DNA of 64,000 nucleotides, from the NCBI GenBank assembly GCA_051294375.1, contig CM119265.1, positions 8,626,772 to 8,690,771 of the forward strand, in the 5' to 3' direction. The stretch comes from Paraspadella gotoi (taxonomy: Eukaryota; Chaetognatha). How positions within the stretch are numbered: the first letter of the stretch is position 1; each line of letters opens with the position of its first letter. The notes beneath the pieces are model-generated. The model saw only the letters and a list, made by a program, of their open reading frames with translations, was not told where the DNA came from and searched no databases. Position numbers and translations under genes: made by a program. Shown here one piece after another: positions 39,127 to 51,411 of this stretch.

Positions 39127-40035
39127 ATGAAGAGAGATGAGAGAGAGAAAATAAGCCTTCATTTTTGCGGCTCTTTCGTGTTTTTCTTTATCTCAGCGAC
39201 GAAGTCTGGCTTGTGTTGTTAACAAAGGATTTCTTCCACCACTTTCCCCCTCCCTCTCTTCCCCTCCCTCTCTTCCCCTCCCTCTCTTTCTTCTCGCCTT
39301 CTTGCTTCTCCCCTACCCTCTCTCACGTCCCACCTACTCTCTTTCCCTTATTTCTTCTTTCAACTCACTTAGTCTCACCTTGCGTCCTTACTTTCCCATC
39401 TCCTTTCTCTCCCTTTTTTCCATCCTTCCTCCTTTCTTCTCCTTCTTTCCTCCCTTTCTCCCTTCCCCTCTCTCTCTCCCCCTCTCCGCTACCGTTCGAA
39501 AACGAATCGAGTTATCATGATGAACGAACCAAAGACAGGAAATATCTTCACTAGTATTTTTTTTTCTCTCTCCTCTTATTTTAGATCTTCCTCTTTCCTT
39601 CTTCTCCTTCCTCCTCCCGCTCTTCTCCGGGATAACATGGTTGTTCGACATCTCACTTTCCCAGAGGAGTATTTTTTTATTTATCTGGCTCCTCTTCCTC
39701 CTCCGCCGGATATTTCAGCACCCTTCTCCTCCATCCTCTTCCACGGCTACCCATCTCCCCCCCTTCGACCATGGACTCCTGGGCGAGGGAGAGAAAGAAA
39801 AAAAGCGACGAACAAACGACGACGACGATCCCGACGACTACCTTTGTCTGGGCCGCAGGGGCTTGTTCCTCTTCCTCGTTCCGCTCTTCCTCCCCTCTTC
39901 CAAAACCACCTCCTTTTCTCCTGCCACCACCCGAAAACAGACACAATCACTCACCCCACGCTCATTCCCGACTCATCCTTTTTCGATCTTCTCGGACTCA
40001 CTCCCTCTTCCTCTTCCTTCTCCCACCCTCCCGGG

Positions 40036-40045
40036 TATAAAAAAG
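40036..40045 (+). promoter_or_regulatory. TATA box, broken Scratch copy
   Basis: Same GGGTATAAAAAAGGGG motif as in the intact copy, at the equivalent distance from the start codon. Confidence 0.45.
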
Positions 40046-40536
40046 GGGATTCGCTGACGAGGGGTTTCATATCACCATTTCTCTTTCGTGTCTTCTTGCT
40101 CTCTCTCTCTTTCTCTGTCTCGTCTCTCTCTCCTCTCCCGCCAAAACCGAGAGAATTTCTCAAATTCCTCGTGATAACATCATATTTTGTTATATTTTGA
40201 ATTCGTCGTTTCCTTACCGAATTTAAATCCTTCAAAACAAAAAACAAAACAAACAAGAAATATTCCAAACACTCATCCCAAATTTCATCGTGGATTTAAA
40301 TAAATATAAAACAAGACTGCTCTTCTCTCGTTTTTCCCACTTACTAATCCTCCTCGTCTTCGATGTTTTTTTTTAATTCAAATTTTCCCTCCAATAAATA
40401 AAAGAAAATACAAAAATGATAACAAGAAAACTCGATTAAAAATCCTCCATCGATCGCCTTTTTTTTCTCTTCCGCCGAAAACTTTTCCCACCACAGATCA
40501 TATCTTCGCCTCCGCCCCCCCCCACGCCTTCAAAGA

Positions 40537-42527
40537 ATGCCGAAAGGCCTTCATGATCAAGCAAGTTCGTGTCGCCGCAGGAAGCCGCAAACTGCGCCTT
40601 GAGATCTTGACCAACGACGCCTTGTTGGGATCGAACAGGAGCGCCGCTTCCAGGACGGACACGCCGCGCATCGACGCCGCCTTCTTCGGAATCTCGGGCA
40701 GTCCGGTCCACCTCTCCGTCGACGCTGGACGAGACTTCGCCCGGGATCTTCTTCCAGATCGTCTCTCTGTGATACGAACGTCGCCGACCCGCCCGTTCGC
40801 CTGTCCGTCAGGGTCGCTTCCACCATCTTGGTTGGCCGCTCTCGTCCGGAGCCAAAAGGAAGCCTCTACGAAGTCTCCCGCCCACTTCATCGCCGGCCCT
40901 TCAAATACCGACCGCCTCTGGTCGCCTCTGTCGCCTCCGTTCGCCGCTTCCGTCCCCGCGATCCCAAACATCCTCGAAGAAGCTGCACGACTAAGATTCC
41001 GCCTACTCAATTTCCCTGGGCCGCCCATCCTTCTCTTCACGGGTCCCCCTTGCCTGCTCCTGGCACCGCCTAGAGCGCGCCGGAACCAGCGCCATCGAGG
41101 GCGCTGGCGCGCCTGGCGGAAGGCGCCGTCGTCAAAGCCGCGTGGCGCCTTGACGCCGCGACAGACGCCGACTTGCCGTTTGACTTGTCAACGCGATGGA
41201 GGCGGAGAGATCGTTCTTGGACGAACTGCGCGAGAGGAAGACGATTTGCGTCATCGACGTCGAAGATGTGAGGACGAAGAAGCAAGACGACCACAACAAC
41301 AACAAATGCGACGCCCAAGAGCGCCGTTGTGTCTTCGAGCCGAATCCGTGGCGCCGATCGAGCAGACGTCGTGGGAAAAGGCTTCCCCTTTCCACCGCCA
41401 TCGCCTTCCGTCTCTGCGGAGGCCGTCGAAGTCGAACGACGGCGCTCCGCGCTGCCGTCGCCGCTGCCCACTGCCGCGGAGTGCTTCCCCTGCCCGAATG
41501 TTGGCAAAAGAAGTACTCGACGGGCGAACCGCAACTTGGCGCGAACACCGCCAAATTCCAATCGCGCCGCCGCCGACGACGCCACGCGCGCAAAGTGTCC
41601 ATACTGCGGACAATGGTTTCGTGTCCGTACCGGCCTTCTCCATGCACGTTGAAACGCACTCGCAGGGCTGTGAGTGTCCGTACGGATGCGGCAGACGGTT
41701 TCTCGTGCGGACCGTGGTTGCTTTCAAAGAGGTAAATAGTTGATTTGATTTCTTTTCTTTTCTTTTGTTTTTTGGTTTTTTTTTTCTTGTTTCGCGTGAA
41801 AGATTTTTAAAAAAATGCCCTTTGAAACATGGACCATCGACAAAAAATTACCCTGTTCAATATTCAAATTATTAAGTAGTATATAAAAAGACAATAAAAA
41901 CCAACCATAATCAACCCCAATCCACCATTCCAGGTTCACATCCGAACCCACAACCGAGGGAGAAGCCCTTCATAATGTCACATCGCCCGAAAGCCTCGCC
42001 GACAAGAGCAACTTAGCGCGCGCACGTTCAAACGCATCGAGCGACAAGCCGTTCGTCTGCTCGCGTTGCAACAAAAGCCTTCGCTCTCAAGTCTTACCTT
42101 CTACCAAACACGAAGAGAGCAGCTGCATGCGGTGCGCAGAGGTCGCTGCGGACGTCACAAGAACGGGCGCCTCTCTGCTAACGTCAACGCTGTGGTTCCG
42201 CGGGTCGCACGTCATCGCTTGGGCGCCGTCTGTTTCTACATCCGGCGTCGACCGATCGTCGTATCGAATGCGCCATCCTCAGGTACGCTGCATCATCGGC
42301 AGCCGCCGCCCCGCCGCCGCGACTCACCAAGCGACCAACCCCAGCCGTCAGTCTCAAGTGTCGTTAATTTCCTTTTCTCCCTTTCGTCGTCGTCCTCGTC
42401 GTCGATCCTTCGTCGTCGCCCCACCCGAGTTTCGGGCTGGCGAGATTGACGTCCGTCCCGCTGGCCGCCGCGCCAACCGTCAAGTCATGCCGGCGTCTGT
42501 TCGCTCCGCTGAAGGTCGCCTTTGTGA
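40537..42527 (+). pseudogene. Broken second copy of the Scratch-like gene
   Basis: This is the same gene as the intact copy about 6.7 kb downstream. It has the same start context, the same intron (GT at 41732-41733, acceptor CAG ending 41933) and the same five fingers. The reading frame is lost repeatedly by one- or two-base insertions and deletions, starting within the first codons (the SNAG motif reads as frameshifted) and continuing through the fingers. The C-x3-C spacing in finger 3 is also present here, so that feature is not a sequencing slip in one copy. Intron and flanks are duplicated too, so this is not a processed pseudogene. The density of indels without matching substitutions suggests an unpolished duplicate or haplotig from assembly. 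A genuine tandem pseudogene is the alternative. Confidence 0.8.
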
Positions 42528-43902
42528 ATTTCTAACTGATGCTGTTTCAAAAACATAACCTGGCTATGAAAAAATTACCTATTTTCGTTATCGTTATTTC
42601 TAATTTTTTTTGATTACGCTCTATTTTTACAGTATTTTATTCAAAAGATTGAAATCGCGGTTTGCTACTGATTATTATGTAATTTATAAACCTTAGTGTT
42701 TGTGTTTCAGAAAGGGAGAACTGTACATTAATTTATTAACTTTAACCCTTCCACTCAACTTACATATGAGTTCTGTGTTCATTGTAGTTCATTCAAAGCC
42801 TATTATTTCTGTTAGTGGTGACAACTGTCGAAAATTCGAGAGGGGAAAATCGGTCGGCTCGCGAAGCTAACTAATCAAAAAGGGAATCCCGTAACGATTA
42901 CGACAAAACCTAAAGAGACTTTGGCAATATTTAATTACTATGAGGTAGCGGTTAAATTATTTTGTGACAACAAAGAGAAACGTGGTGCTTAAACAGGAAC
43001 GTTTATTTAATCAGATAGTGTTTTCTTTTAATTTAAAAAGTATTTTAACGTTAAACGTCTATTTACAGGGTAGAAAGTTTTGTTTTATTAATTTCGTTTT
43101 TAAATTATACCTTGCGTTGTAAATAAATGTCACACGTTTTATCCATGGAAACGAAAGTGTCGAGAATTATGATCCTTTGCCTTGCTAATTCTTTATTCGC
43201 ATTGGGCTTGTCTCACAATTTCGTTTTCATTACCACGATATTTATTATCCCGAAATCTATCTTCTGTTTAGATAATTCGGCTTAATCATAATTACTTCAT
43301 GTTTGTCCTTTTGTCTCTCCGTTGTTCCGCGTGTGTTTTGCCAATCAAAACGAACTTATAAATTAGAAAAAAATTAAAAGCAACCCTATTCATTCCTGAA
43401 AATACCACTGTGTTAAAAAAAGTGATTCCGATATAATCTCTCTCTTTTGCTTCCGCCGAAAGAATTTCCAAGTTTAATTTTCAATCTTCGTATTTTAACA
43501 TTTTCAAATGTCCCGAGCGAAGAAATAGAGAAGAGAGAAAAAAAAATATTTTCTTTTTTTCCAGATTTCGAAATATGGTTTGAGCCTCGAGTTTTTGAAA
43601 GGAGGAAGGGAGAGAGAGGGGCAGGGACCAATAGAGAAATGGGGAGAGGGTGAAATGAAGGAGTAAGGGTAGAAGGGTGGTTGCGAGTCAAAGTGGGACG
43701 ATCTACGGTAGAAATAAACAGGATGACGACGAGGAGGAGAAAAAGTTTTAAATTTCAATCGTAGAAATTTAATCTGACAGAATCTTAGTAGTTGTATTCA
43801 TTCGATACGAGGAGATTTTTTTTTTTATAAACCACACGCTTCGTACCCCGCGGGCAAACGGCGCCAACCTTTTCTTATTCGAAACCCCATAGCACTCTCT
43901 CT

Positions 43903-43956
<54 letters not shown>

Positions 43957-45812
43957 TCTTCCTCTCTCTACTACTCTCTCCAAAAAACCCCATGCCCCGG
44001 GGGCAATACCCCTCTCGCTCTCGATCTTCTCCAATTCCTTTGTTTTCTACTCATCATCACAACAGGAGCCTCGCGATCGTCGTTCGTCGTCGTCGTCGTC
44101 ATCGTCGTCATCGTCGTCGTCTGCAGTGATCGCCGATCCGAGATTAGACTTTCTTGTCGCGATTCTTTTTATTCTTTTTTATTTTCAGTCGATGAAATTA
44201 AACTCGTGTCTCTTTTGTTGTCGTTGTTGTTGTGAGACGAGCGGGACCGACGGGATTGGTGATCGGGGCTTTTGATCTATTTGTATTTGTGTCGAGACTT
44301 GTGTCGGTCCGTCCGTCCGTCCGTCCGTCGGTCCGTTGTCTCTAATTGTGGACAGTCGGTTCAAAAGACAAAATCTCTTCACGTTATGAATAAACTCACG
44401 CGACAACCTGAAAAAGCTTAAGAGCACTCACGGTCGGGCCAATCGTGAAAGTAACCAAAAAAGATCATTTGTCTTCGTAAATCAGTCGAGGAGAGGACAG
44501 CACTCCTTGCGGCCACGTCAGCACTTTTGGTTTAAAAATTCCGCGACGTTGCTTTTTTGTTTATGTTTGTTTGTATGTTTTTTGGTTGTTTTTTTTCGTT
44601 TCCTATTTTCCGCTTGTCGCGTTTTTGTCGCCCTTTTTTTTCTTCTTTCCCACCCCGATGACCCGGTTATCGTCAACCAACATAAACTCGGTTGTCAAAA
44701 ATCCCAAAATGAAAAAAAAAATAAAAATCATAAAAACGTGACAGGCATCTCTTTATATCTAGATTTCGATAAAATCGCGAACGATGGGTCTCTCGCAAAA
44801 AAAAAAAAGTCGAAAAAAAGTAGGAATATAAACACACACATAAAAAAAAGAGAAAAATCAGGGGTCGCTCCCGCCGCCGGCGAATTCGTCATCTCGAGAA
44901 ATGCCGTCATAAATCCACTCAATTCTACTTCCGACTATCAGAGTAAAAAGAGAAAAGAAAAGAAATTGAAAAACAAGATCGGTTCATCCAATGAGCTTGC
45001 GCCGAGAGGTTGACTTTATTGTTCACGGTGGTATTTCTCGCTGACATGACCACGTTGACGTGGTAACCGCCCGAAGCATGACGTTTGAAAGTTTTCTGTT
45101 AGTCTGACAAGCACCTGCATTCGGACATCCGTGCTTATGTATTCGTTTATAGTTTTAGGCATTTCTAGTCCCGATCGACCGTCAAACCGAGGTCGACGAC
45201 CGGACCACCGACCGACCGCGCCGGTCCGACCGACCGACAGGAACGGACAGGACCGAACCGACGCCGTACGTCCTTGCTCGTCTAATCACTACTAAAATCT
45301 CCGTTTCGCATTTCCATCTCTACTAGTTATTTGTTCGATGAGAAGATTAAGAAAACAAAACAGAAAGGAAATTCTATTCGTTTCTGTGTCTCTCTCCTCT
45401 CGTGTCTCTTCTCTCTCTTCTTCTCTCTCTCTCTCTCTCTCCTTCGTCCTCTCTCTGCCTCGTTCTTCTCTTCTCTCTCGTCTCCTTCGTCGTCTTCGTG
45501 CCGGGAGCGACGCCGAATTGTCCACCCAAAAAACATTTTTTTCGAACGACGCCGGTCGGTTATAGGCTTTATAAGAGCCCGGAACCCGGGCAGTCGACGC
45601 AAACAGGATTAGGTCGGGTTAAACGATAACAAGTTTAGCTTCAACGGTCCGCACATCTAAAACGTTAATTATGAATAGAGTCAGATGTTTAGATATTAAA
45701 TAAGACAATATTCATTAATTAATCCCCACTATTCGTCGCCGCATCGACAGATCAATCTCCCCTTTTTTCTTTCCCGTTCACATTTTACTCTCGAACGGAG
45801 ATAGATAGAGAG

Positions 45813-45870
<58 letters not shown>

Positions 45871-46765
45871 AGCCTTCATTTTTGCGGCTCTTCGTGTTTT
45901 TCTTTATCTCAGGACGAAGTCTGGCTTGTGTTGTTAACAAAGATTGTCTTCCACACTTTCCCCCTCCCTCTCTTCCCCTCCCTCTCTTCCCCTCCCTCTC
46001 TCTTCTTCTCGCCTCTTGCTTCTCCCTCTACCCTCTCTCACGTCCCACCTACATCTCTCCTCCTTATTTCTCTTTCAACTCACTTAGTCTCACCTTGCGT
46101 CCTTACCTTTCCATCTCCTTCTCTCCTCCCTTTTTTCCATCCTTCCTCCTTTCTTCTCCTTCTTTCCTCCCTTTCTCCCTCTCCCCCTCTCTCTCTCCCC
46201 CTCTCCGCTACCGTTCGAAACGAATCGAGTTATCATGATGAACGAACCAAAAGACAGGAAATATCCTCACTAGTATTTTTTTTTCTCTCCTCTTATTTTA
46301 GCATCTTCCTCTTCCTCCTTCTCCTCCTCCTCCCGCTCTTCTCCGGGGATAACATGGTTGTTCTACGATCTCACTTCCCAGAGGGAGTATTTTTTTTTTA
46401 TCTGCTCGCTCTTCCTCCTCCGCCGGATATTCAGCACCCTTCTCCTCTTCATCCTCTTCCACCGGCTACCTCTCCCCCCCCCTTCGACCATGGACTGCCG
46501 GGCGAGGGAGAGAAAGAAAAAAAAGCGACGACAACGACGACGACGATCCCGACGACTACCTTTGTCTGAGGCCCAGGGGCTTGCTCCTCTTCCTCGTTCC
46601 GCTCTTCCTCCTCCTCTTCCAAAACCACCTCCTTTTCCTCCTCCACCACCGAAAACAGACACCCAATCACTCACCCCCCCACCTCATTTCCCGACTCATC
46701 CTTTTTCGATCTCTCGACTCACCTCCTCATCCTCCTCTTCCTCTTCCTTCTCCCACCCTCCCGGG

Positions 46766-46775
46766 TATAAAAAAG
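46766..46775 (+). promoter_or_regulatory. TATA box, Scratch-like gene
   Basis: GGGTATAAAAAAGGGG is a strong TATA match about 500 bases upstream of the start codon, embedded in CT-rich DNA. Transcription would start near 46797. The same box occurs at 40036 in the broken copy. Placement is inferred; no transcript data are available. Confidence 0.5.
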
Positions 46776-47269
46776 GGGATTCGCGGACCGAGGGGTTTCA
46801 TCATCACCATTTCTCCTTTCGTGTCTCTGTCTCTCTCTCTCTCTCTCTGTCTCTGTCTCTCTCTCTCTCCCGCCCAAAACCGAGGAGAGATTTCTCAATC
46901 TCCTTCGTGACTACATCATATTTGTTATATTTTTGAATCTCGTCGTTTCCTTACCGATTTAAATCCTCAAAACAAAAAACAAAACAAAACAAGAAATATT
47001 CCAAAACACTCATCCCAAATTTCATCGTGGTTTAAATAAAAAGATAAACAAGACTCTCTCTCTCGTTTTTCCACTACTAATCCTCCTCGTCTTCGATGTT
47101 TTTTTTTAATTCAAATTTTCCCTCCAAAAATAAAAGAAAAAACAAAAATTGATAACAAGAAAACTCGATTAAAAATCCTCCATCGATTCGCCTTTTTTCT
47201 CTTCCGCCGAAAACTTTTTCCCACCCGACATATCTTCGCCCTCCGCCCCCCCCCCCCACGCCTTCAAAG

Positions 47270-49218
47270 ATGCCGAAAGCCTTCATGATCAAGAAGTTCG
47301 TCGCCGCAGAGCCGCAAACGGCGCCGTTGGATCTGACCAACGACGCCGGTTGGGTCGAACAGGAGCGCCGCTTCCAGACGACGACGCCGCCAGCGACGCC
47401 GCCTTCTTCGGAATCGTCGGGCAGTCGGTCCACCTCTCCGTCGACGCTGACGGAGACTTCGCCGGGATCTTCTTCCAGATCGTCTCTCTGTGATACGACG
47501 TCGCCGCCCGCCCGTTCCGCCTGTCCGTCAGGGTCGCTTCCACCATCTTGGTGGTCCGCCTCTCGTTCCGGAGCCAAAAGAAGCCTCTACGAAGTCTCCC
47601 CGCCCACTTCCATCGCCGCCCTTCAATACCGACCCGCCTCTGTCGCCTCTGTCGCCTCCGTCGCCGCTTCCGTCCCCGCGATCCCCAAACATCCCTCGAA
47701 GAAGCTGCGACTAGAGATTCCGCCTCCAATTCCCACTGGGGCCGCCCATCCTCTCTTCACGGGCCCCCTGCCTGCCTCCTGGCACCGCCTGAGCGCGCCG
47801 GAAACCAGCGCCATCGAGGGCCTGGCGCGCCTGGCGGAAGGCGCCGTCGTCAAGCCGACGATGGCGCCGTTGACGCCGCCGACAGACGCCGACTTGCCGT
47901 TTGACCTGTCAACGCGAGGAGGCGGAGAGATCGTTCTTGGACGGAACTGCGTCGAGGAGGAAGACGATTTGGTCATCGACGTCGAAGATGTTGAGGACGA
48001 AGAAGAAGACGACCACAACAACAACAAATGCGACGCCAAGAGCGCCGTTGTGTTCGAAGCCGAATCCGTGGCGCCGATCGAAGCAGACGTCGTGGAAAAG
48101 GCTTCCCTTTCCACCGCCATCGCCTCCGTCTCTGCCGAGGCCGTCGAAGTCGAAGACGGCTCCGCCGCTGCCGTCGCCGCTGCCACTGCCGCGGAGTGCT
48201 TCCCCTGCCCCGAATGTGGCAAGAAGTACTCGACGGCGAGCAACTTGGCGCGACACCGCCAAATCCATCGCGCCGCCGCCGACGAACGCCACGCGCGCAA
48301 GTGTCCATACTGCGACAAGGTTTACGTGTCCGTACCGGCCTTCTCCATGCACGTGAAAACGCACTCGCAGGGCTGTGAGTGTCCGTACGGATGCGGCAAG
48401 AGGTTCTCGCGACCGTGGTTGCTTCAAGGTAAATAGTTGATTTGATTTCTTTTCTTTTCTTTTGTTTTTTGGTTTTTTTTTTGCTTGTTCGCGTGAAAGA
48501 TTTTTAAAAAAATCGCCTTTGAAAAATGACCCATCGACAAAAAATTACCCTGTTCAATATTCAAATTATAAGTAGTAATATAAAAAGACAATAAAAACCA
48601 ACCAATAATCAACCCCAATCCACCATTCCAGGTCACATCCGAACCCACACCGGGGAGAAGCCCTTCAAATGTCACATCTGCCCGAAAGCCTTCGCCGACA
48701 AGAGCAACTTGCGCGCGCACGTTCAAACGCACTCGACCGACAAGCCGTTCGTCTGCTCGCGTTGCAACAAAGCCTTCGCTCTCAAGTCTTACCTCTACAA
48801 ACACGAAGAGAGCAGCTGCATGCGGGGCCAGAGGTCGCTGCGGCGTCACAAGAACGGCGCCCCCTCTGCTAACGTCAACGCTGTGGTTCCGGCGGCGTCG
48901 CACGTCATCGTGGCGCCGTCTGTTTCTACATCCGGCGTCGACCGATCGTCGTTCGAATGGCGCCATCCTCAGGTGACGCTGCATCATCCGGCAGCCGCCG
49001 CCGCCGCCGCCGCGACTCACCAAGCGACCAACCCCAGCCGTCAGTCTCACGTGTCGTTAATTCCTTTTCTCCCGTCGTCGTCGTCCTCGTCGTCGTCCTC
49101 GTCGTCGCCCCACCCGAGTTTCGGGCTGGCGAGATTGACGTCCGTCCCGCTGGCGCCGCCGCCAACCCGTCAAGTCAGTGCCGGCGTCTTCGCTCCGCTG
49201 AAGGTCGCCTTTTGTTGA
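47270..49218 (+). CDS. scrt: Scratch/Snail-family C2H2 zinc-finger repressor, intact copy (2 exons)
   Basis: Nuclear transcription repressor of the Snail superfamily, expected to bind E-box DNA. Exon 1 is 47270-48428 and exon 2 is 48632-49218; the intron 48429-48631 begins GTAAAT and ends CCAG, phase 1, at the family-typical point inside RPWLLQ|GHIRTH. The joined product is 581 residues. The N-terminus MPKAFMIKK is a SNAG-type repression motif, which fixes the start. Residues ~245-275 are strongly acidic. Five fingers lie at about 313-333, 345-365, 371-392, 400-420 and 428-449; the last is C2HC, as in the family. [10 protein letters not shown] and [10 protein letters not shown] resemble Scratch, while [12 protein letters not shown] resembles Snail, so Scratch is favoured but not certain. 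Finger 3 has C-x3-C spacing. The C-tail is Ala- and Ser-rich. A TATA box lies ~500 bases upstream. The neighbouring tandem copy is broken. Confidence 0.9.
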
Positions 49219-49790
49219 ATTTCTAACTGACTGTTCAAAACATAACCTGCCTATGAAAAAATACCTATTTTCGTTATCGTTATTTCTATTTTTGATACGC
49301 TCTATTTTTACAGTATTTTATTCCAAAATTGAATCGCGGTTTGCTACATGATTATTTATGTAATTTATACCTTGTGGTTTGTGTTTCAGACAAGGGAGAA
49401 ATGTACATAATTATTAACTTTAACTCTTCCACTCACTTACATATGAGATTCTGTGTTCATTTGTAGTTCATTCAAAGCCTATTATTTCTGTTAGTGGTGA
49501 CAACTGTCGAAAATTCGAGAGAATCGGTCGCTCGCGAGCTAACTAATCAAAAGGGAAATCCGTAACGATTACGACAAAACCTAAAGAGATTTGGCAATAT
49601 TTAAATACTATTGAGGTAGCGTGTTAAATTATTTTGTGACAACAAAGAGAAACGTGGTGCTAAACATGAACGTTTATTTAATCAGATAGCTGTTTTCTTT
49701 TAATTTAAAAGTATTTAACGTTAAACGTCTAATTTAACAGGTAGAAAGTTTTGTTTATTAATTTCTTTTTAAATTATACCTTGCGTTGTA

Positions 49791-49796
49791 AATAAA
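49791..49796 (+). terminator. Candidate polyadenylation signal for the Scratch-like gene
   Basis: AATAAA about 570 bases after the stop codon, in AT-rich 3' flank. It is the first clear AATAAA downstream. Others occur near 50295 and 50324. Confidence 0.3.
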
Positions 49797-50843
49797 ATAG
49801 TCACACGTATTTATCCACTGAAAACGAAAGTGTCGAGAATTATGATCCTTTGCCTTGCTAATTCTTTATTCGCATTGGGCTTGTCTCACAATTTCGTTTT
49901 CATTACCGACATATTTATTATCCCCGAAATCTATCTTCCGTTTAGATAATTCGCTTAATCATTATTACTTCATGTTTGTCCTTTTGTCTCTCCGCTTTGT
50001 TCCCAGCGTGTGTTTTGCAATCAAAACGAACTTATAAATTAGAAAAAAAAATTAACAAGCAACCCTATTCATTCCTGAAAATACCCACTGTGTTAAAAAA
50101 AAGTGATTCCGATATATAGATTGATTTACGTCTTTTTTTTTCGAACGCTTTTAAAATAAAAAAGCTCAGTACCTTTTTATACATTTTTTTTTATTAAATT
50201 CTTCGTTACGTTGACCATTTTTTATATATTGTTACCTTACGGTGAGATTAATGTTTTGATAGATATTTCCGATTTGCTTTAATGTATCGCGCGAATAAAT
50301 AATATGCTTTAAGAGAAATAAACATTCATTCCATTGTTCATATTTAGTCCTCTGTTTACTCAATCGAATGATACGATTATGAATTAGGAAAGAGAAAGGA
50401 AAATTCAAATTAGCGTCGGCTTAATCTTGAATAAGGAACTTGTAAAAGTTGGGAACTCAGCTCGATTGAAAATGACAAATGGGAATGCCAAATTATCGAT
50501 TTTGAAAACTGGAAGGATCTGCAAATGTTCGTGACTGAACTTAGAAATTAAGAACAGAACTAAATTTGGAACCGTCGAACTCAAAGGTCTTTCGTACAGA
50601 ATGAAGTAGAATATTGAAAATGAAAGTCTCGACCTTTGTGTTTATTAATAAGATTTTTTTTTCAAATCGCAATACGTTTTCAAACAGTTTTCAGAGATCA
50701 ACCGTTATCAAATATACCGTTACATAACGATATATTTAAATGATTAAATTATTATTGCCAACATTTAACGATAAAATCAAATCTAACCATCCGTATATAT
50801 AGCTTTCCCTCTATATATAGATTTCCTTCTCTCACTCTCACAG

Positions 50844-51348
50844 CTCTACTTTACTCTGGTCGCGGTGACGGTCTTCTTCGCCCCCGCCATCATCATCCTC
50901 ATCTCGTACCTGGGCATCGTCGGCACCATCTGGGAGAAGTCGAGGACGGACAATTCCATCTCCGTTGGTCCCGTCCAAAGGTGAGGAGAGGTTAAGCTGA
51001 TGAAGGGAGTTGGTAGTACCGTGAGGAATTGGTTGGTTAATTGGTTTATAGTTTGTGATTTATTACTTATTATTTAATTTGTTTTATTTTTTTTANNNNN
51101 NNNNNNNNNNNNNNNNNNNNCTTTTTAATTTCTTTCTTTCTTTTCTTTCTTTCTTTCTTTCTTTCTTCTTTCTTTCTTTCTTTCTTTCTTTCTTTTCTTC
51201 TTTCTTTTTCTTTCTTTCAATAATCCCTGATGCCGATCAAAAGCCGACAGACGCCCCGTCTCATTTGGATCCCGCGGTCAACTCAAAATGATCATCTATG
51301 GTTTTTCATTACTTACTTCTAATTGAAACGCCGAAGCTCTCTCCTCTC

Positions 51349-51411
<63 letters not shown>

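Larger units (their letters stand above)
36843..43438 (+). repeat. Tandem duplication unit, copy 1 (Scratch locus)
   Basis: A ~6.6-kb unit that starts near TGCTTCCGCCGAAAGAATT and ends near GTGATTCCGATATA. It matches 43448-50117 throughout, including microsatellites, promoter, gene, intron and 3' flank. Differences are mostly single-base indels. The join between the copies is a short (TC)n tract. The unit holds, in order, a GC-poor 5' part, CGAC-rich and CT-rich tracts, a TATA box, the broken zinc-finger gene and an AT-rich 3' flank. Confidence 0.9.
43448..50117 (+). repeat. Tandem duplication unit, copy 2 (Scratch locus)
   Basis: Second copy of the 6.6-kb unit. It keeps the zinc-finger reading frame open for the whole gene, so at least the coding part is more accurate. 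Local differences from copy 1 include shorter or longer CT tracts and CGAC tracts and a missing short ACATACAT stretch (compare 38200-38240 with about 44830). Confidence 0.9.

Noticed and set aside
40498-41727. Overlapping open frames on both strands over the zinc-finger copies
   Set aside because: They are shadows of the GC-rich coding sequence. The SNAG motif, fingers and intron fix the plus strand.
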